Of a stretch of DNA of 64,000 nt, positions 1 to 7,862 are shown piece by piece. The stretch is from SAR116 cluster bacterium AG-355-O21 (lineage in GTDB: Bacteria > Pseudomonadota > Alphaproteobacteria > Thalassobaculales > Thalassobaculaceae): positions 1-64,000 of the forward strand of contig QCEM01000001.1 of NCBI GenBank assembly GCA_003280605.1. Direction: 5' to 3'. The first letter of the stretch is position 1; the number at the start of each line of letters is the position of its first letter. Made by a program: the position numbers and the translations under genes. The notes under the pieces are model-generated. The model was given only the letters and a program-made list of their open reading frames with translations, did not search any database and was not told the DNA's origin.

Positions 1-21
1 CAAACCCTGGCAAGCCCTGGC

Positions 22-432
22 TTAGTCGCGCAACAGATCGATGGTGCGCATCAGCATCATCCGCGAGTTTTCAATCACCGAGACATTTGCTTCATAGCTG
101 CGCTGTGCTTCGCGCATGTCAGAAACTTCGATCAGCGCATTCACATTTGGCACTTTCACATAGCCGTTTTCATCGGCCAGCGGGTGATGTGGTTGATGGC
201 TGATTTTAAAATCACTTTTGTCCTCGCCAACCCGTGCCACCTTCACCAGATTGGCGTCGACGTTGCGATCCATGAAGTTTTTGAAGGTGATGATTTTACG
301 CCGATAAGGATCGTCGCCGGGGGCTGTCCCCATGGAGTTCACATTCGCAATATTTTCGGAGATGACGCGGATACGGGCGCTTTGGGCTTTCATACCCGAC
401 GCCGAAATCATCATTGCGTTATTAAGATCCAT
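22..432 (-). CDS. flgC: Flagellar basal-body rod protein FlgC
   Basis: FlgC is a proximal-rod subunit that joins the MS ring to the distal rod in the periplasm. The 136-residue length is normal for the family. The N-terminus carries the rod/hook signature (SENIANVNSMGT, about residues 25-36) and the C-terminus has the usual amphipathic helix (ANVSVIENSRMMLMRTIDLL) that packs in the rod. It lies 28 nt behind flgB on the same strand, and fliE would be expected next, beyond the window edge. Export is through the flagellar type III apparatus, so no signal peptide is expected and none is seen. Confidence 0.95.
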   Translation of the reverse strand: MDLNNAMMISASGMKAQSARIRVISENIANVNSMGTAPGDDPYRRKIITFKNFMDRNVDANLVKVARVGEDKSDFKISHQPHHPLADENGYVKVPNVNALIEVSDMREAQRSYEANVSVIENSRMMLMRTIDLLRD

Positions 433-460
433 GATCCGTCCTCGTTAAAAAATATGTGCC

Positions 461-874
461 TTAACCATGACCGCTGGCAAGCGCCATACGCAGCATACCG
501 AGTTGTTTTTTATAGATATTTGTTGTCAGCTGATATTGTACATTGGTGTTTGAGAGGTTCATCAATTGCTCTTCAAGGATGACGCCATTGCCATTGGCAC
601 TGACTTCATAGAGCTCGTTATTGGTCTTGGTTTCGATCCGGTAGGCAGAACCGCCGCCGGCAGTCATATGCTGCGCAGAGGTTTGCGACATCTTTGGCCC
701 GGCAGCTGAACTGGCGTTCAAAACTTGGGCAAAATCCAGCGCTTTGAGGTCTTTGGCCAGATAGTTAGGGGTATCTGCATTGGCAATATTGCCAGCCAAA
801 ACAACCTGCCGCTGAGATAACCATCCAAGCTTGCCTGTCGCCATTTGCATGACCGATAAATTTGAAATACCCAT
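461..874 (-). CDS. flgB: Flagellar basal-body rod protein FlgB
   Basis: FlgB is another proximal-rod subunit. The chosen start gives MGISNLSVM..., matching the short N-terminus of the family and followed by WLSQRQVVLAGNIANADTPNY, the conserved rod signature. GGAGGA lies 5-6 nt before this ATG. The frame stays open to 946 (24 more residues), but that extension is not family-like and has a weaker upstream site. The product is 137 aa, normal for FlgB. It is the first gene of a flgB-flgC transcript diverging from the fliO-fliP side, an arrangement common in alphaproteobacteria. Confidence 0.93.
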   Translation of the reverse strand: MGISNLSVMQMATGKLGWLSQRQVVLAGNIANADTPNYLAKDLKALDFAQVLNASSAAGPKMSQTSAQHMTAGGGSAYRIETKTNNELYEVSANGNGVILEEQLMNLSNTNVQYQLTTNIYKKQLGMLRMALASGHG

Positions 875-1035
875 TTCTTCCTCCATCCTCGTCGCCATCG
901 GGCGTCCTTTGGAGATGAAGAAGCAAGCGGCGTGCCAACTTTTCAAGTGTTTCTATGTTTTGACGTAAAGCGGCGTTTCACAGACAGCGATCAGCCTGCT
1001 AGACTAAACGCATTATATGCAACCTGTGGCAGGTT

Positions 1036-1374
1036 ATGAATTCGTCTGCGAGCTTACATGATGACAGCCCTGAAGTGGCTGCGCAAAATCAATTGCGCGA
1101 CATCGCTGCAGCATTGCAGTCAGCTGAGGCGGCGATGATCGCTGGACAGTTTGTTACCCTGACCAGCATCGCCGCCGACATCGAGCAGTTTTGTGCAGCG
1201 GTCCCAAAACTGCCGCCGCCGGTCGCACGTCGCTTGCTGCCGACCATTGAAGCAATCATGACCAAGCTTGACAGCCTAGCGGCACAGCTGCAAGCACGCG
1301 GCGGCAACCGCGGCAGCGATAACGGCGCGGTCCGCCAACGCGCCGCAGACGCCTATCGGCGACGGCGAGATTAG
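1036..1374 (+). CDS. Small hypothetical protein preceding fliO
   Basis: I do not recognise this 112-residue protein. It is alanine-rich and predicted largely helical. Two helices (about residues 15-50 and 60-90) flank a proline stretch (VPKLPPPVAR), and the tail is strongly basic (YRRRRD). There is no signal peptide or membrane segment. It ends 4 nt before fliO and diverges from flgB, so a role in flagellar assembly, for example as an export chaperone, is a context-based guess only. The start ATG follows GGCAGGTT, a weak ribosome site. Codon use resembles its neighbours. Confidence 0.65.
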   Translation: MNSSASLHDDSPEVAAQNQLRDIAAALQSAEAAMIAGQFVTLTSIAADIEQFCAAVPKLPPPVARRLLPTIEAIMTKLDSLAAQLQARGGNRGSDNGAVRQRAADAYRRRRD

Positions 1375-1378
1375 CACC

Positions 1379-1693
1379 ATGGAAATTGAAAGCTACCTCC
1401 GGTTCTTTTTAGCGCTTGGTGTCACCGGCGGCCTGATCATGGTCTTCTATGTTGGCCTGCGGCGATATTTGATGGGCCGTTCCTGGGCCGGGGCCGGACG
1501 TGGGCGGCGCTTACAGATCATCGAAGTGGTGGCCGTTGATAGCCGCCGCCGAGCGGTTTTGCTGCGCCGTGACAGCGTCGAGCATTTGATCGTCATTGGC
1601 GGCCAAAATGATTTGCTGGTTGAAGCCGGCATCCCATTGCCGGACGCAGACACGTTGTCATCGCCAGATCGCACCGAAGGAAAGCAACCATGA
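1379..1693 (+). CDS. fliO: Flagellar biosynthesis protein FliO
   Basis: FliO is a small membrane protein that helps assemble the FliP ring of the flagellar export gate. This 104-residue product has one N-terminal membrane segment (about residues 8-25) and then a basic cytoplasmic stretch. A short beta-rich domain follows, with LQIIEVVAVDSRRRAVLLRR and HLIVIGG, the typical FliO core. It overlaps fliP by 4 nt, consistent with translational coupling. FliO is poorly conserved, so the call rests on topology, the core motif and the neighbour. Confidence 0.85.
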   Translation: MEIESYLRFFLALGVTGGLIMVFYVGLRRYLMGRSWAGAGRGRRLQIIEVVAVDSRRRAVLLRRDSVEHLIVIGGQNDLLVEAGIPLPDADTLSSPDRTEGKQP

Positions 1694-2514
1694 CCACCCC
1701 TGTCGTGACATCCCCCGCCAACCAGCCGGCAGGACCTGCGCAACGCTGGTTTCACCGGCCGGCAAACCGGCGCACGGTGATCGCGGGATTAATCGCTGCG
1801 GCGGCCGCAGCCGGATGTTTGGCAACCGCGCCGGCGCTGGCACAATCGCTTAACCTGGACCTGGGGGACGGCGGCACATCGTCAACCGCGCGAATCATCC
1901 AATTGGTTGCGATGGTGACCATCCTGTCACTGGCACCAGGCATTTTGGTGATGGTGACATCATTTACCCGCATCGTTGTGGTACTGTCACTTTTGCGGAC
2001 CGCCCTGGGGACCCAGCAGTCGCCACCAAACGTGGTGATGATCTCGTTAGCGCTCTTCCTCAGCAGCTTCATTATGGCCCCGACATTGACCGAGGCTTGG
2101 CGAAACGGCATCGAGCCATTGCTGGAAAATAGGATCGATGAAACCGAAGCTTTCGACGCTGTTAGCACGCCTTTCCGAAAATTCATGCTGGCGCATGTGC
2201 GCGACAAAGACCTGGAATTGTTTGAAGGCATCGCCAAGGTGCCGGCGGCGCAAACAGGTGCCGAGGCGCCGCTACAAGTCCTGGTTCCTGCTTTCATGAT
2301 CAGCGAATTGCGGCGCGCCTTTGAAATTGGCTTCCTGCTGTACCTGCCATTTGTCGTGATCGACATGATCATTGCCTCGATCTTAATGGCAATGGGCATG
2401 ATGATGGTGCCACCGGTAACCATTTCGCTGCCCTTTAAGCTGATCTTTTTCGTTTTAATTGACGGCTGGTACATGGTCGCAGGCAGTTTGGTGAAAAGCT
2501 TTAACGCTGTTTAA
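1690..2514 (+). CDS. fliP: Flagellar export gate protein FliP
   Basis: FliP forms the core of the inner-membrane FliPQR export gate. The 274-residue protein has a long N-terminal region with a cleavable-type leader (hydrophobic stretch about 29-50, ending APALAQ). The conserved membrane core follows: FTRIVVVLSLLRTALGTQQ near residue 95, and FMISELRRAFEIGF plus the C-terminal pair of membrane helices after residue 190. Cleaved FliP leaders are known in this family. It starts inside the end of fliO (4-nt overlap). No clear terminator follows. Confidence 0.96.
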   Translation: MTTPVVTSPANQPAGPAQRWFHRPANRRTVIAGLIAAAAAAGCLATAPALAQSLNLDLGDGGTSSTARIIQLVAMVTILSLAPGILVMVTSFTRIVVVLSLLRTALGTQQSPPNVVMISLALFLSSFIMAPTLTEAWRNGIEPLLENRIDETEAFDAVSTPFRKFMLAHVRDKDLELFEGIAKVPAAQTGAEAPLQVLVPAFMISELRRAFEIGFLLYLPFVVIDMIIASILMAMGMMMVPPVTISLPFKLIFFVLIDGWYMVAGSLVKSFNAV

Positions 2515-2694
2515 AAGCGCTAAAAACCCACAATTCCGCCATTAAGGTCAACAGAGCCAGAGCCCAAATCGGCCGCTCTGAAAAAAAATCTCGCCATCTT
2601 TGAAATAAAACCATCCCCCCTCGCGTAATGGTTAGTGAGCGGCAACGAATTCGCTCAAAAAAACAAACCCTGTTCAACCAATAAAGGAATGACC

Positions 2695-3025
2695 ATGTCT
2701 AATCTGATCAAATCAGCGGCACTTGTCGCAACAATCGCTGCCACCTTTGGTAGTTTTACTAGTCTTGCACATTCGGCACCTAATACTGCCGAAAAAAATC
2801 GTCCCGATTATTGTCGCCGACATTGGTGACAGTAGCGTTGGCCACGAAGATGGTATCGGTCATGTGACCCGGACAAACCTTGGCCAAGCTGCGGCCCCTG
2901 CCTCCAGCACCTCCATTGTGACTGATGCAGGTAACCCCCAAGCCAAGCCGGCCGCATTAGCCGACTCCTTCTATAATGATGATAACTACAGCTATGACGA
3001 CACCAACGACGGCGGCAGCCAATAA
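2695..3025 (+). pseudogene. Frameshifted small secreted protein gene (A7 tract)
   Basis: AAAGGAATGACC precedes an ATG that opens a clear signal peptide (MSNLIKSAALVATIAATFGS, then TSLAHSA). The frame hits a stop at 2827-2829. The next frame over continues as a plausible mature protein from about 2799 to 3025 (IVPIIVADIGDSSVGHEDG..., ending YSYDDTNDGGSQ). The switch falls on seven A's at 2792-2798, and removing one A joins the frames into a protein of about 109 aa with an acidic, Asp/Asn/Ser-rich tail and no cysteine. This could be a true pseudogene, a homopolymer sequencing error, or a slippage site. I do not recognise the family. It lies just upstream of an ECF sigma/anti-sigma pair. Confidence 0.6.
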
Positions 3026-3065
3026 GGCAGTTCTGAACCATTGCCTGAAGACTGCTGACGGCAGC

Positions 3066-3110
3066 GGGTGGATAACGTGAATGCCTCCTCCTCGAACACG
3101 TTATCCACCC
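3066..3110 (+). ncRNA. Hairpin with anti-Shine-Dalgarno loop (possible sRNA or leader)
   Basis: A perfect 14-bp inverted repeat, GGGTGGATAACGTG at 3066-3079 and CACGTTATCCACCC at 3097-3110, encloses a 17-nt loop. On the plus strand the loop reads CCTCCTCC, complementary to a Shine-Dalgarno sequence. No T-tract follows, so it is not a standard terminator. It lies between the broken secreted-protein gene and the sigma-factor gene. Some alphaproteobacterial trans-acting sRNAs expose CCUCCUCC in hairpin loops, so a regulatory RNA, or an element in the sigma-factor leader, is possible. The structure is directly visible; its function is inferred. Confidence 0.5.
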
Positions 3111-3209
3111 CAGGACCAATAACAACATTGGCTTGCGGTTTTAAATCACCGACACCATGTATTATCGATTCAACCATTAAGCGTTTTAATAAAGAAGACG
3201 ATAGAACAG

Positions 3210-3785
3210 ATGGCAAAGCCGGACGATCAAAAAATTGCCGCCTTTTTGAAGGCAAATCTAGCGGGAGACCAGCAGGCCTACCGGCAATTTTTCCATGAAA
3301 TCGTCCCAATCTTAAAGGCCACCGTTCGATCGATCGCCTATATGCAGAACGCTGAGGAATTGGAAGATATTGTGCAGGAAGTTTTGACCACGCTGCATAA
3401 CAAGCGGCAAAGCTGGAAAACCGATAAGCCGGTATTGCCGTGGATTTACGCCATTACCCGCCATAAAACAATTGATGCCCTGCGGCGTTATCAACGCCAG
3501 GAAGGCCAGGCGACGCATGTTGATATCCAAAGCCTTGCCGATTTCCTGCCTGACCGTGAATACGACCACAATCTCGCCATCGATCTGGAGGCCGGATTAA
3601 ACCAATTGGGCACTCGCCTGGAAACTGTTGTCCGCGCCATCGGCCTGGAGGGTAAAAACCCAACGCAAACAGGCAAAGATCTTGGCATGTCCGAAAATGC
3701 CGTGCGGATTGCCTTCCATCGGGGCTTGAAGAAGTTGCGGCTTTTTTTAACAAGTGAAACGGCGGGGTCGATGAATCATGTCTGA
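3210..3785 (+). CDS. ECF-family RNA polymerase sigma factor
   Basis: This 191-residue protein has an ECF layout. Region 2 spans about residues 15-95, with EELEDIVQEVLTTLHNKR and the Trp/Tyr-rich PWIYAITRHKTIDALRR. Region 4 spans about 130-180, a helix-turn-helix with GKDLGMSENAVRIAFHRGLK. It overlaps the next gene, a DUF1109 membrane protein, by 8 nt. Sigma factors of the Caulobacter SigF type are held by DUF1109 (NrsF) anti-sigmas and respond to heavy metals or oxidants, so a similar role is likely here. A sigma of this kind often reads its own promoter and small secreted-protein genes nearby, which fits the upstream frameshifted gene. Confidence 0.92.
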   Translation: MAKPDDQKIAAFLKANLAGDQQAYRQFFHEIVPILKATVRSIAYMQNAEELEDIVQEVLTTLHNKRQSWKTDKPVLPWIYAITRHKTIDALRRYQRQEGQATHVDIQSLADFLPDREYDHNLAIDLEAGLNQLGTRLETVVRAIGLEGKNPTQTGKDLGMSENAVRIAFHRGLKKLRLFLTSETAGSMNHV

Positions 3786-4434
3786 TATTGACCAAACCAT
3801 CCAAAAGTTATGCCAAGATAACACCCCTTCAGGGCCGTCATTGGCGGCACGCTATTGGCTGATTTTAGGGTTGGCGATTCCCCTTGTCGTCGCCGTGACT
3901 TGGACCGTCATGATGCTGTCCGGGGACGGTATCCGGCCCAATTATATCGCCCGCATTTTGGACCCGCAAGTTGCCGCCAAACAACTGGTCCCACTGCTGC
4001 TGGTGATCTCGACAATTCCAGGCATACTGACTCTCATGCGGCCCGAAGCACGGATTGGCAAGCAATGGTTCGTAATCGTCACGGCGCTGTCAATTTTGCC
4101 GATCATGATGATTTGGAAACTTGTATCGCTGGCACCCTCAGCATGGCCCGATGAAATTTTTGGACCACAGATCGTGCAGGTATTGGTCGCAATCCCGTTA
4201 ATTTCGATCGTCATTGTCGCCGGCCAAATCATTGTTCTGCGCCGCGCAGCCGTGATCCAGTCACGCACAATGGGTGCCTTGGCCGGGGTCGCTGCCGGCG
4301 GCATTGCAACTTTCATTTATGCATTGATCTGCACAGGTGACAGCCCTGCTTATTATGGGCTTTGGTACAGTGTGACGATCTTAATAAGCGGCGCCATCGG
4401 CGCCATTGCCGGACGTCGGTTCCTGCGCTGGTAA
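3778..4434 (+). CDS. DUF1109 (NrsF-type) membrane anti-sigma factor
   Basis: This 218-residue integral membrane protein has about six hydrophobic segments (near 26-46, 68-88, 101-118, 132-152, 166-186, 195-212) and a short cytoplasmic N-terminus that could hold the sigma factor. It matches the DUF1109/NrsF layout in length and topology and is coupled to the ECF gene by an 8-nt overlap. Members of this family sequester their partner sigma until a periplasmic or membrane signal releases it. Its stop codon directly abuts the stop of the convergent racemase gene with no intervening base. Confidence 0.85.
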   Translation: MSDIDQTIQKLCQDNTPSGPSLAARYWLILGLAIPLVVAVTWTVMMLSGDGIRPNYIARILDPQVAAKQLVPLLLVISTIPGILTLMRPEARIGKQWFVIVTALSILPIMMIWKLVSLAPSAWPDEIFGPQIVQVLVAIPLISIVIVAGQIIVLRRAAVIQSRTMGALAGVAAGGIATFIYALICTGDSPAYYGLWYSVTILISGAIGAIAGRRFLRW

Positions 4435-5127
4435 TCAGCCGCCACTGACCACAGCTTGCCCGTTCCCATTACTTTGACCAAGCTGAATGGCGGCAACGGC
4501 CATTGCGGTCGCTGCCTGCGCCGGGTCAACAACGGCAATTGACAATGTGTCTTCTAGGCGGCGGCGGTAGCGTGCCATCCCGGCGCAACCCATCACCAAA
4601 GCACGGGCGCCGTGAACATCGCGCAAGCGGGTGCCAACCTCGACCATTCGGGAAAACGTCCGGCCCTCGTCGGCCAGTTCGGTCACACCCAGCTCGATGG
4701 CGAGGTCGGCCGCTAAGCGCGCCTCCAGGCCTAAGGAGCGGATATATCGTAAATGCCGCGGAATTGATTTTGATAATATGGCGATCACCCCATAACGCTC
4801 GCCTAAACTCATCGCCGATAAAATGCCACTTTCAGCAATTCCAAAAACAGGTTTGGCGGTTATTTCGCGGGCCGCAAATAAGCCTGGGTCAGAAAAACAC
4901 GCAATCACAAAGGCATTTACGCGATGATCATGGGCTTGAATGATCGCCCGTAATTGCACAGCAACATCATCGACATGCGCTTGGCTTTCAATCCCTGGCG
5001 GACCGTCGGGATTGGTCAGGCTTTCAATCTCCGGGCCGCCGGCAACCCGCAGCGGATCAAGGGCAAGATCCATTGCCGCTGTTACATTTTCGCTTGAATT
5101 TGGATTAATCACCAAGATGCGCGCCAT
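4435..5127 (-). CDS. Aspartate/glutamate/hydantoin racemase family protein
   Basis: The 230-residue protein has the two catalytic cysteines of the hydantoin-racemase branch, Cys77 (IACFSDPG) and Cys181 (VMGCAGMA), with the family N-terminus ILVINPNSS. Such enzymes interconvert D- and L-5-substituted hydantoins by a two-base mechanism without a cofactor. The D-carbamoylase and dihydropyrimidinase genes lie 3-6 kb upstream on the same strand, which makes the hydantoin role much likelier than aspartate racemase. Only pepN intervenes. Allantoin racemase (HpxA type) is the main alternative. Confidence 0.85.
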   Translation of the reverse strand: MARILVINPNSSENVTAAMDLALDPLRVAGGPEIESLTNPDGPPGIESQAHVDDVAVQLRAIIQAHDHRVNAFVIACFSDPGLFAAREITAKPVFGIAESGILSAMSLGERYGVIAILSKSIPRHLRYIRSLGLEARLAADLAIELGVTELADEGRTFSRMVEVGTRLRDVHGARALVMGCAGMARYRRRLEDTLSIAVVDPAQAATAMAVAAIQLGQSNGNGQAVVSGG

Positions 5128-5172
5128 TATTTTTCCCTTTTAATCCGCCGTAACACGGTCAACACGCGCAGC

Positions 5173-7824
5173 TTAAGCAAGCGCTTTTGAGGCGACTTCA
5201 AAACTATCACGAGACAGCCCGTCGGTCGCCATTATCTCTGTTAAGGCGGCTTGCATATGCTTTTGACGCCCTTTATCAAAGCGCCGCCAGCGCGCCAACG
5301 CACCTGTTAGACGCGCCGCCAATTGTGGGTTTTTCGGATCCAAGCTTAAAACTTGCTTGGTCAAAAACGCATAACCGCTGCCGTCGGCGGCATGGAAGTA
5401 AACCGGATTACTGCGCACAAAAGCACCAATCAGCGCCCGCACTCGGTTGGGATTGCCGGCATCAAAACGGCGATGCTGCAGCAATTCTTCAACCCGCCCT
5501 AAAACGCCAGGCAGCGGACTACCTGCCTCCAGTGCCAGCCATTTATTAAACACCAGCTCAACATTTTCCCAGCGGTCATGGAAGGCGTTCAAGGCGGCCC
5601 GGCGTTGCGGGCAGTCAACCGCGCTTAAGGCTTCTAAGGCAGCCAAAACATTGGTCATGGTGCCATCAACTTTTGCGGCTTCAGCGGCAAGATCAATGGC
5701 CTCATCGCTGCCGCTGGCAACCAGATAGCCAAGTGCACCATTGGCCAGGGCGCGGCTGGCCATCGCCGGCGCCGATAAATCATCTGCCGGGTAGGCGTCA
5801 CGCATGGCCGGATAAAGCTGTTTAAGGGGCGCCGACAGTGCCACACCGATTTGTTGGCGCAGACGCCGGCGGGCGGTGTCAACAGCATCCACGTCATAGA
5901 CGGGCAGCGCATCCCCAATCTCAATGGCGGCAGGCAAAACAATCGCCCGGGCCCGGAACCCGGCATCAATCTGCGCATCTTCCAGGATCGCGCCAATGGC
6001 GGCAATCAAAGGTTCTGTTGCAGCCGGCCGGCCGGCCGCCAAATCAACCAAAACCCGCAACGCCAATTCCTGACCGGCGTCCCAGCGTGCCACCGGGTCA
6101 CTGTCATGGGCCATTAAAAACGCCAAATCATCCACACTGCGGTCAATGTTCAGGCGCACAGGCGCTGAGAAATCACGTAACAGCGACGCAATCGGCGGCT
6201 GGGCAATTCCTGTGAAGGTAAATTCCTGCTGGGTCTGGGTTACATCCAATACCCGGGTGGTGCCGGCGGGGGCCGGCGACGGTTGTGCATCATCCATCAA
6301 AACCATCGGCAAATCCTTGCCGTCGGGGCCAATCAGCCCGACCGCCAGCGGAATATGCATCGGGACTTTGATTTCCTGGCCAGGTGTTGCAGCAAGCGCT
6401 TGGGTGACCCTCAAAGAGGCTGTTTGACGGGCTGCATCATGGCGCAACTGAACCGTCAGTTGCGGCGTGCCGGCTTGGTCATACCAGCGCTTAAATTGGC
6501 TCAGGTCGCGGCCATTCGCATCGGCCATACAGGCAACGAAATCATCGGTTGTCACAGCCTGGCCGTCATGCCGCGAGATATAAAGATCCATACCTTTACG
6601 AAAGTCATCACGGCCCAGCAAAGTAGCGATCATACGCACCACTTCGGCGCCTTTTTCATAGACCGTCAGGGTATAAAAATTATTGATTTCAATATAACTG
6701 TCCGGGCGCACAGGATGCGCCATTGGCCCGGCGTCTTCGGGAAATTGCGCCCGCCGCAAGCGTTCCACCGATTGAATTCGGTTCACCGCCCGCGAGCCCA
6801 TATCACTGGAAAACTCCTGATCACGGTAAACCGTCAGGCCTTCCTTCAAGCTGAGCTGAAACCAGTCGCGGCAGGTCACCCGATTACCGGTCCAATTATG
6901 GAAATATTCATGCGCCACCACGGCTTCAATATTTTCAAAATCAGTATCGGTCGCGGTTGTTATATCGGCCAGAATATAGGCGCTGTTGAAGATGTTTAGG
7001 CCCTTATTCTCCATCGCACCCATATTGAAATGGCTGACGGCAACGATCATAAATTTGTCCAGATCGTATTCCAGACCAAAGGTTTCCTCATCCCAGGCCA
7101 TTGACCGCTTCAGCGCATCCATAGCATAGCGGGCCTTGGAAACCTCGCCTTTTTCAACGAAAATCTGTAGTGCGACCGTGCGTCCGGAAGCGGTTGTGAA
7201 TTGATCATCCAGATGATCAAGATCACCTGCCACCAAAGCAAATAGATAGGCCGGCTTGGCAAAAGGATCATGCCATTCCGCAAAATGCCGACCATCGTCA
7301 AGGTCACCTTCGGCGGTCAGGTTGCCATTTGACAAAAGCTTCGGGTAAAGCGCTTTATCGGCCTCGATACGCACCTGGAAGGTGGTCATTACATCGGGTC
7401 TGTCGGGAAAATAGGTGATCCGCCGAAACCCTTCGGCCTCGCATTGGGTGCAATACATGCCATGCGAGACATATAGCCCTTCGAGCGCCGTATTTGCTGC
7501 CGGGTCAAACCTGCTTACCACCTGATAATGAAAGCTGGCACCCGGATCAGCAAGCTGCAAAACCTCGTCATCATGGGCCCAATCAGCGGCGTTAAGAGCG
7601 CTACCGTTGACCTGAAAAGACAGGATTTCTTGATCACGGCCATGCAAAACAAGCGGCAAGTCGCCACTGCCGGCAGCCGGGTTTCGGTATCCGCGAACGT
7701 CGGCCGTTACCGTTGTTTGCCCCGCCTCTAACACAAATTTTAAGGCGATGCTGTCAATCAGATGATTGGGCGGCCGATAATCACGTAGATGGATAACCTC
7801 AGGCGTGTTGGTTGACGGCGGCAT
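5173..7824 (-). CDS. pepN: Aminopeptidase N (M1 family)
   Basis: PepN is a zinc aminopeptidase that trims N-terminal residues from cytosolic peptides. The 883-residue length is right for the bacterial type. The exopeptidase motif GAMEN is at 269-273, and the zinc site HEYFHNWTGN starts at His305 with the third ligand Glu328. The DUF3458-type domain and the helical C-terminal domain follow. AAGGG lies 9-10 nt before the start. Its position between hydantoin racemase and carbamoylase is unusual and may reflect co-regulation for nitrogen salvage or simple insertion. Confidence 0.97.
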   Translation of the reverse strand: MPPSTNTPEVIHLRDYRPPNHLIDSIALKFVLEAGQTTVTADVRGYRNPAAGSGDLPLVLHGRDQEILSFQVNGSALNAADWAHDDEVLQLADPGASFHYQVVSRFDPAANTALEGLYVSHGMYCTQCEAEGFRRITYFPDRPDVMTTFQVRIEADKALYPKLLSNGNLTAEGDLDDGRHFAEWHDPFAKPAYLFALVAGDLDHLDDQFTTASGRTVALQIFVEKGEVSKARYAMDALKRSMAWDEETFGLEYDLDKFMIVAVSHFNMGAMENKGLNIFNSAYILADITTATDTDFENIEAVVAHEYFHNWTGNRVTCRDWFQLSLKEGLTVYRDQEFSSDMGSRAVNRIQSVERLRRAQFPEDAGPMAHPVRPDSYIEINNFYTLTVYEKGAEVVRMIATLLGRDDFRKGMDLYISRHDGQAVTTDDFVACMADANGRDLSQFKRWYDQAGTPQLTVQLRHDAARQTASLRVTQALAATPGQEIKVPMHIPLAVGLIGPDGKDLPMVLMDDAQPSPAPAGTTRVLDVTQTQQEFTFTGIAQPPIASLLRDFSAPVRLNIDRSVDDLAFLMAHDSDPVARWDAGQELALRVLVDLAAGRPAATEPLIAAIGAILEDAQIDAGFRARAIVLPAAIEIGDALPVYDVDAVDTARRRLRQQIGVALSAPLKQLYPAMRDAYPADDLSAPAMASRALANGALGYLVASGSDEAIDLAAEAAKVDGTMTNVLAALEALSAVDCPQRRAALNAFHDRWENVELVFNKWLALEAGSPLPGVLGRVEELLQHRRFDAGNPNRVRALIGAFVRSNPVYFHAADGSGYAFLTKQVLSLDPKNPQLAARLTGALARWRRFDKGRQKHMQAALTEIMATDGLSRDSFEVASKALA

Positions 7825-7862
7825 GTTCGATGTCCCTTATGCCAAACGTATTGGTCTGTGGT

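Noticed and set aside
2566-2600. CAGAGC/GCTCTG dyad after fliP as a terminator
   Set aside because: It is followed by A's on the plus strand, not T's, so it does not have the form of a plus-strand intrinsic terminator.
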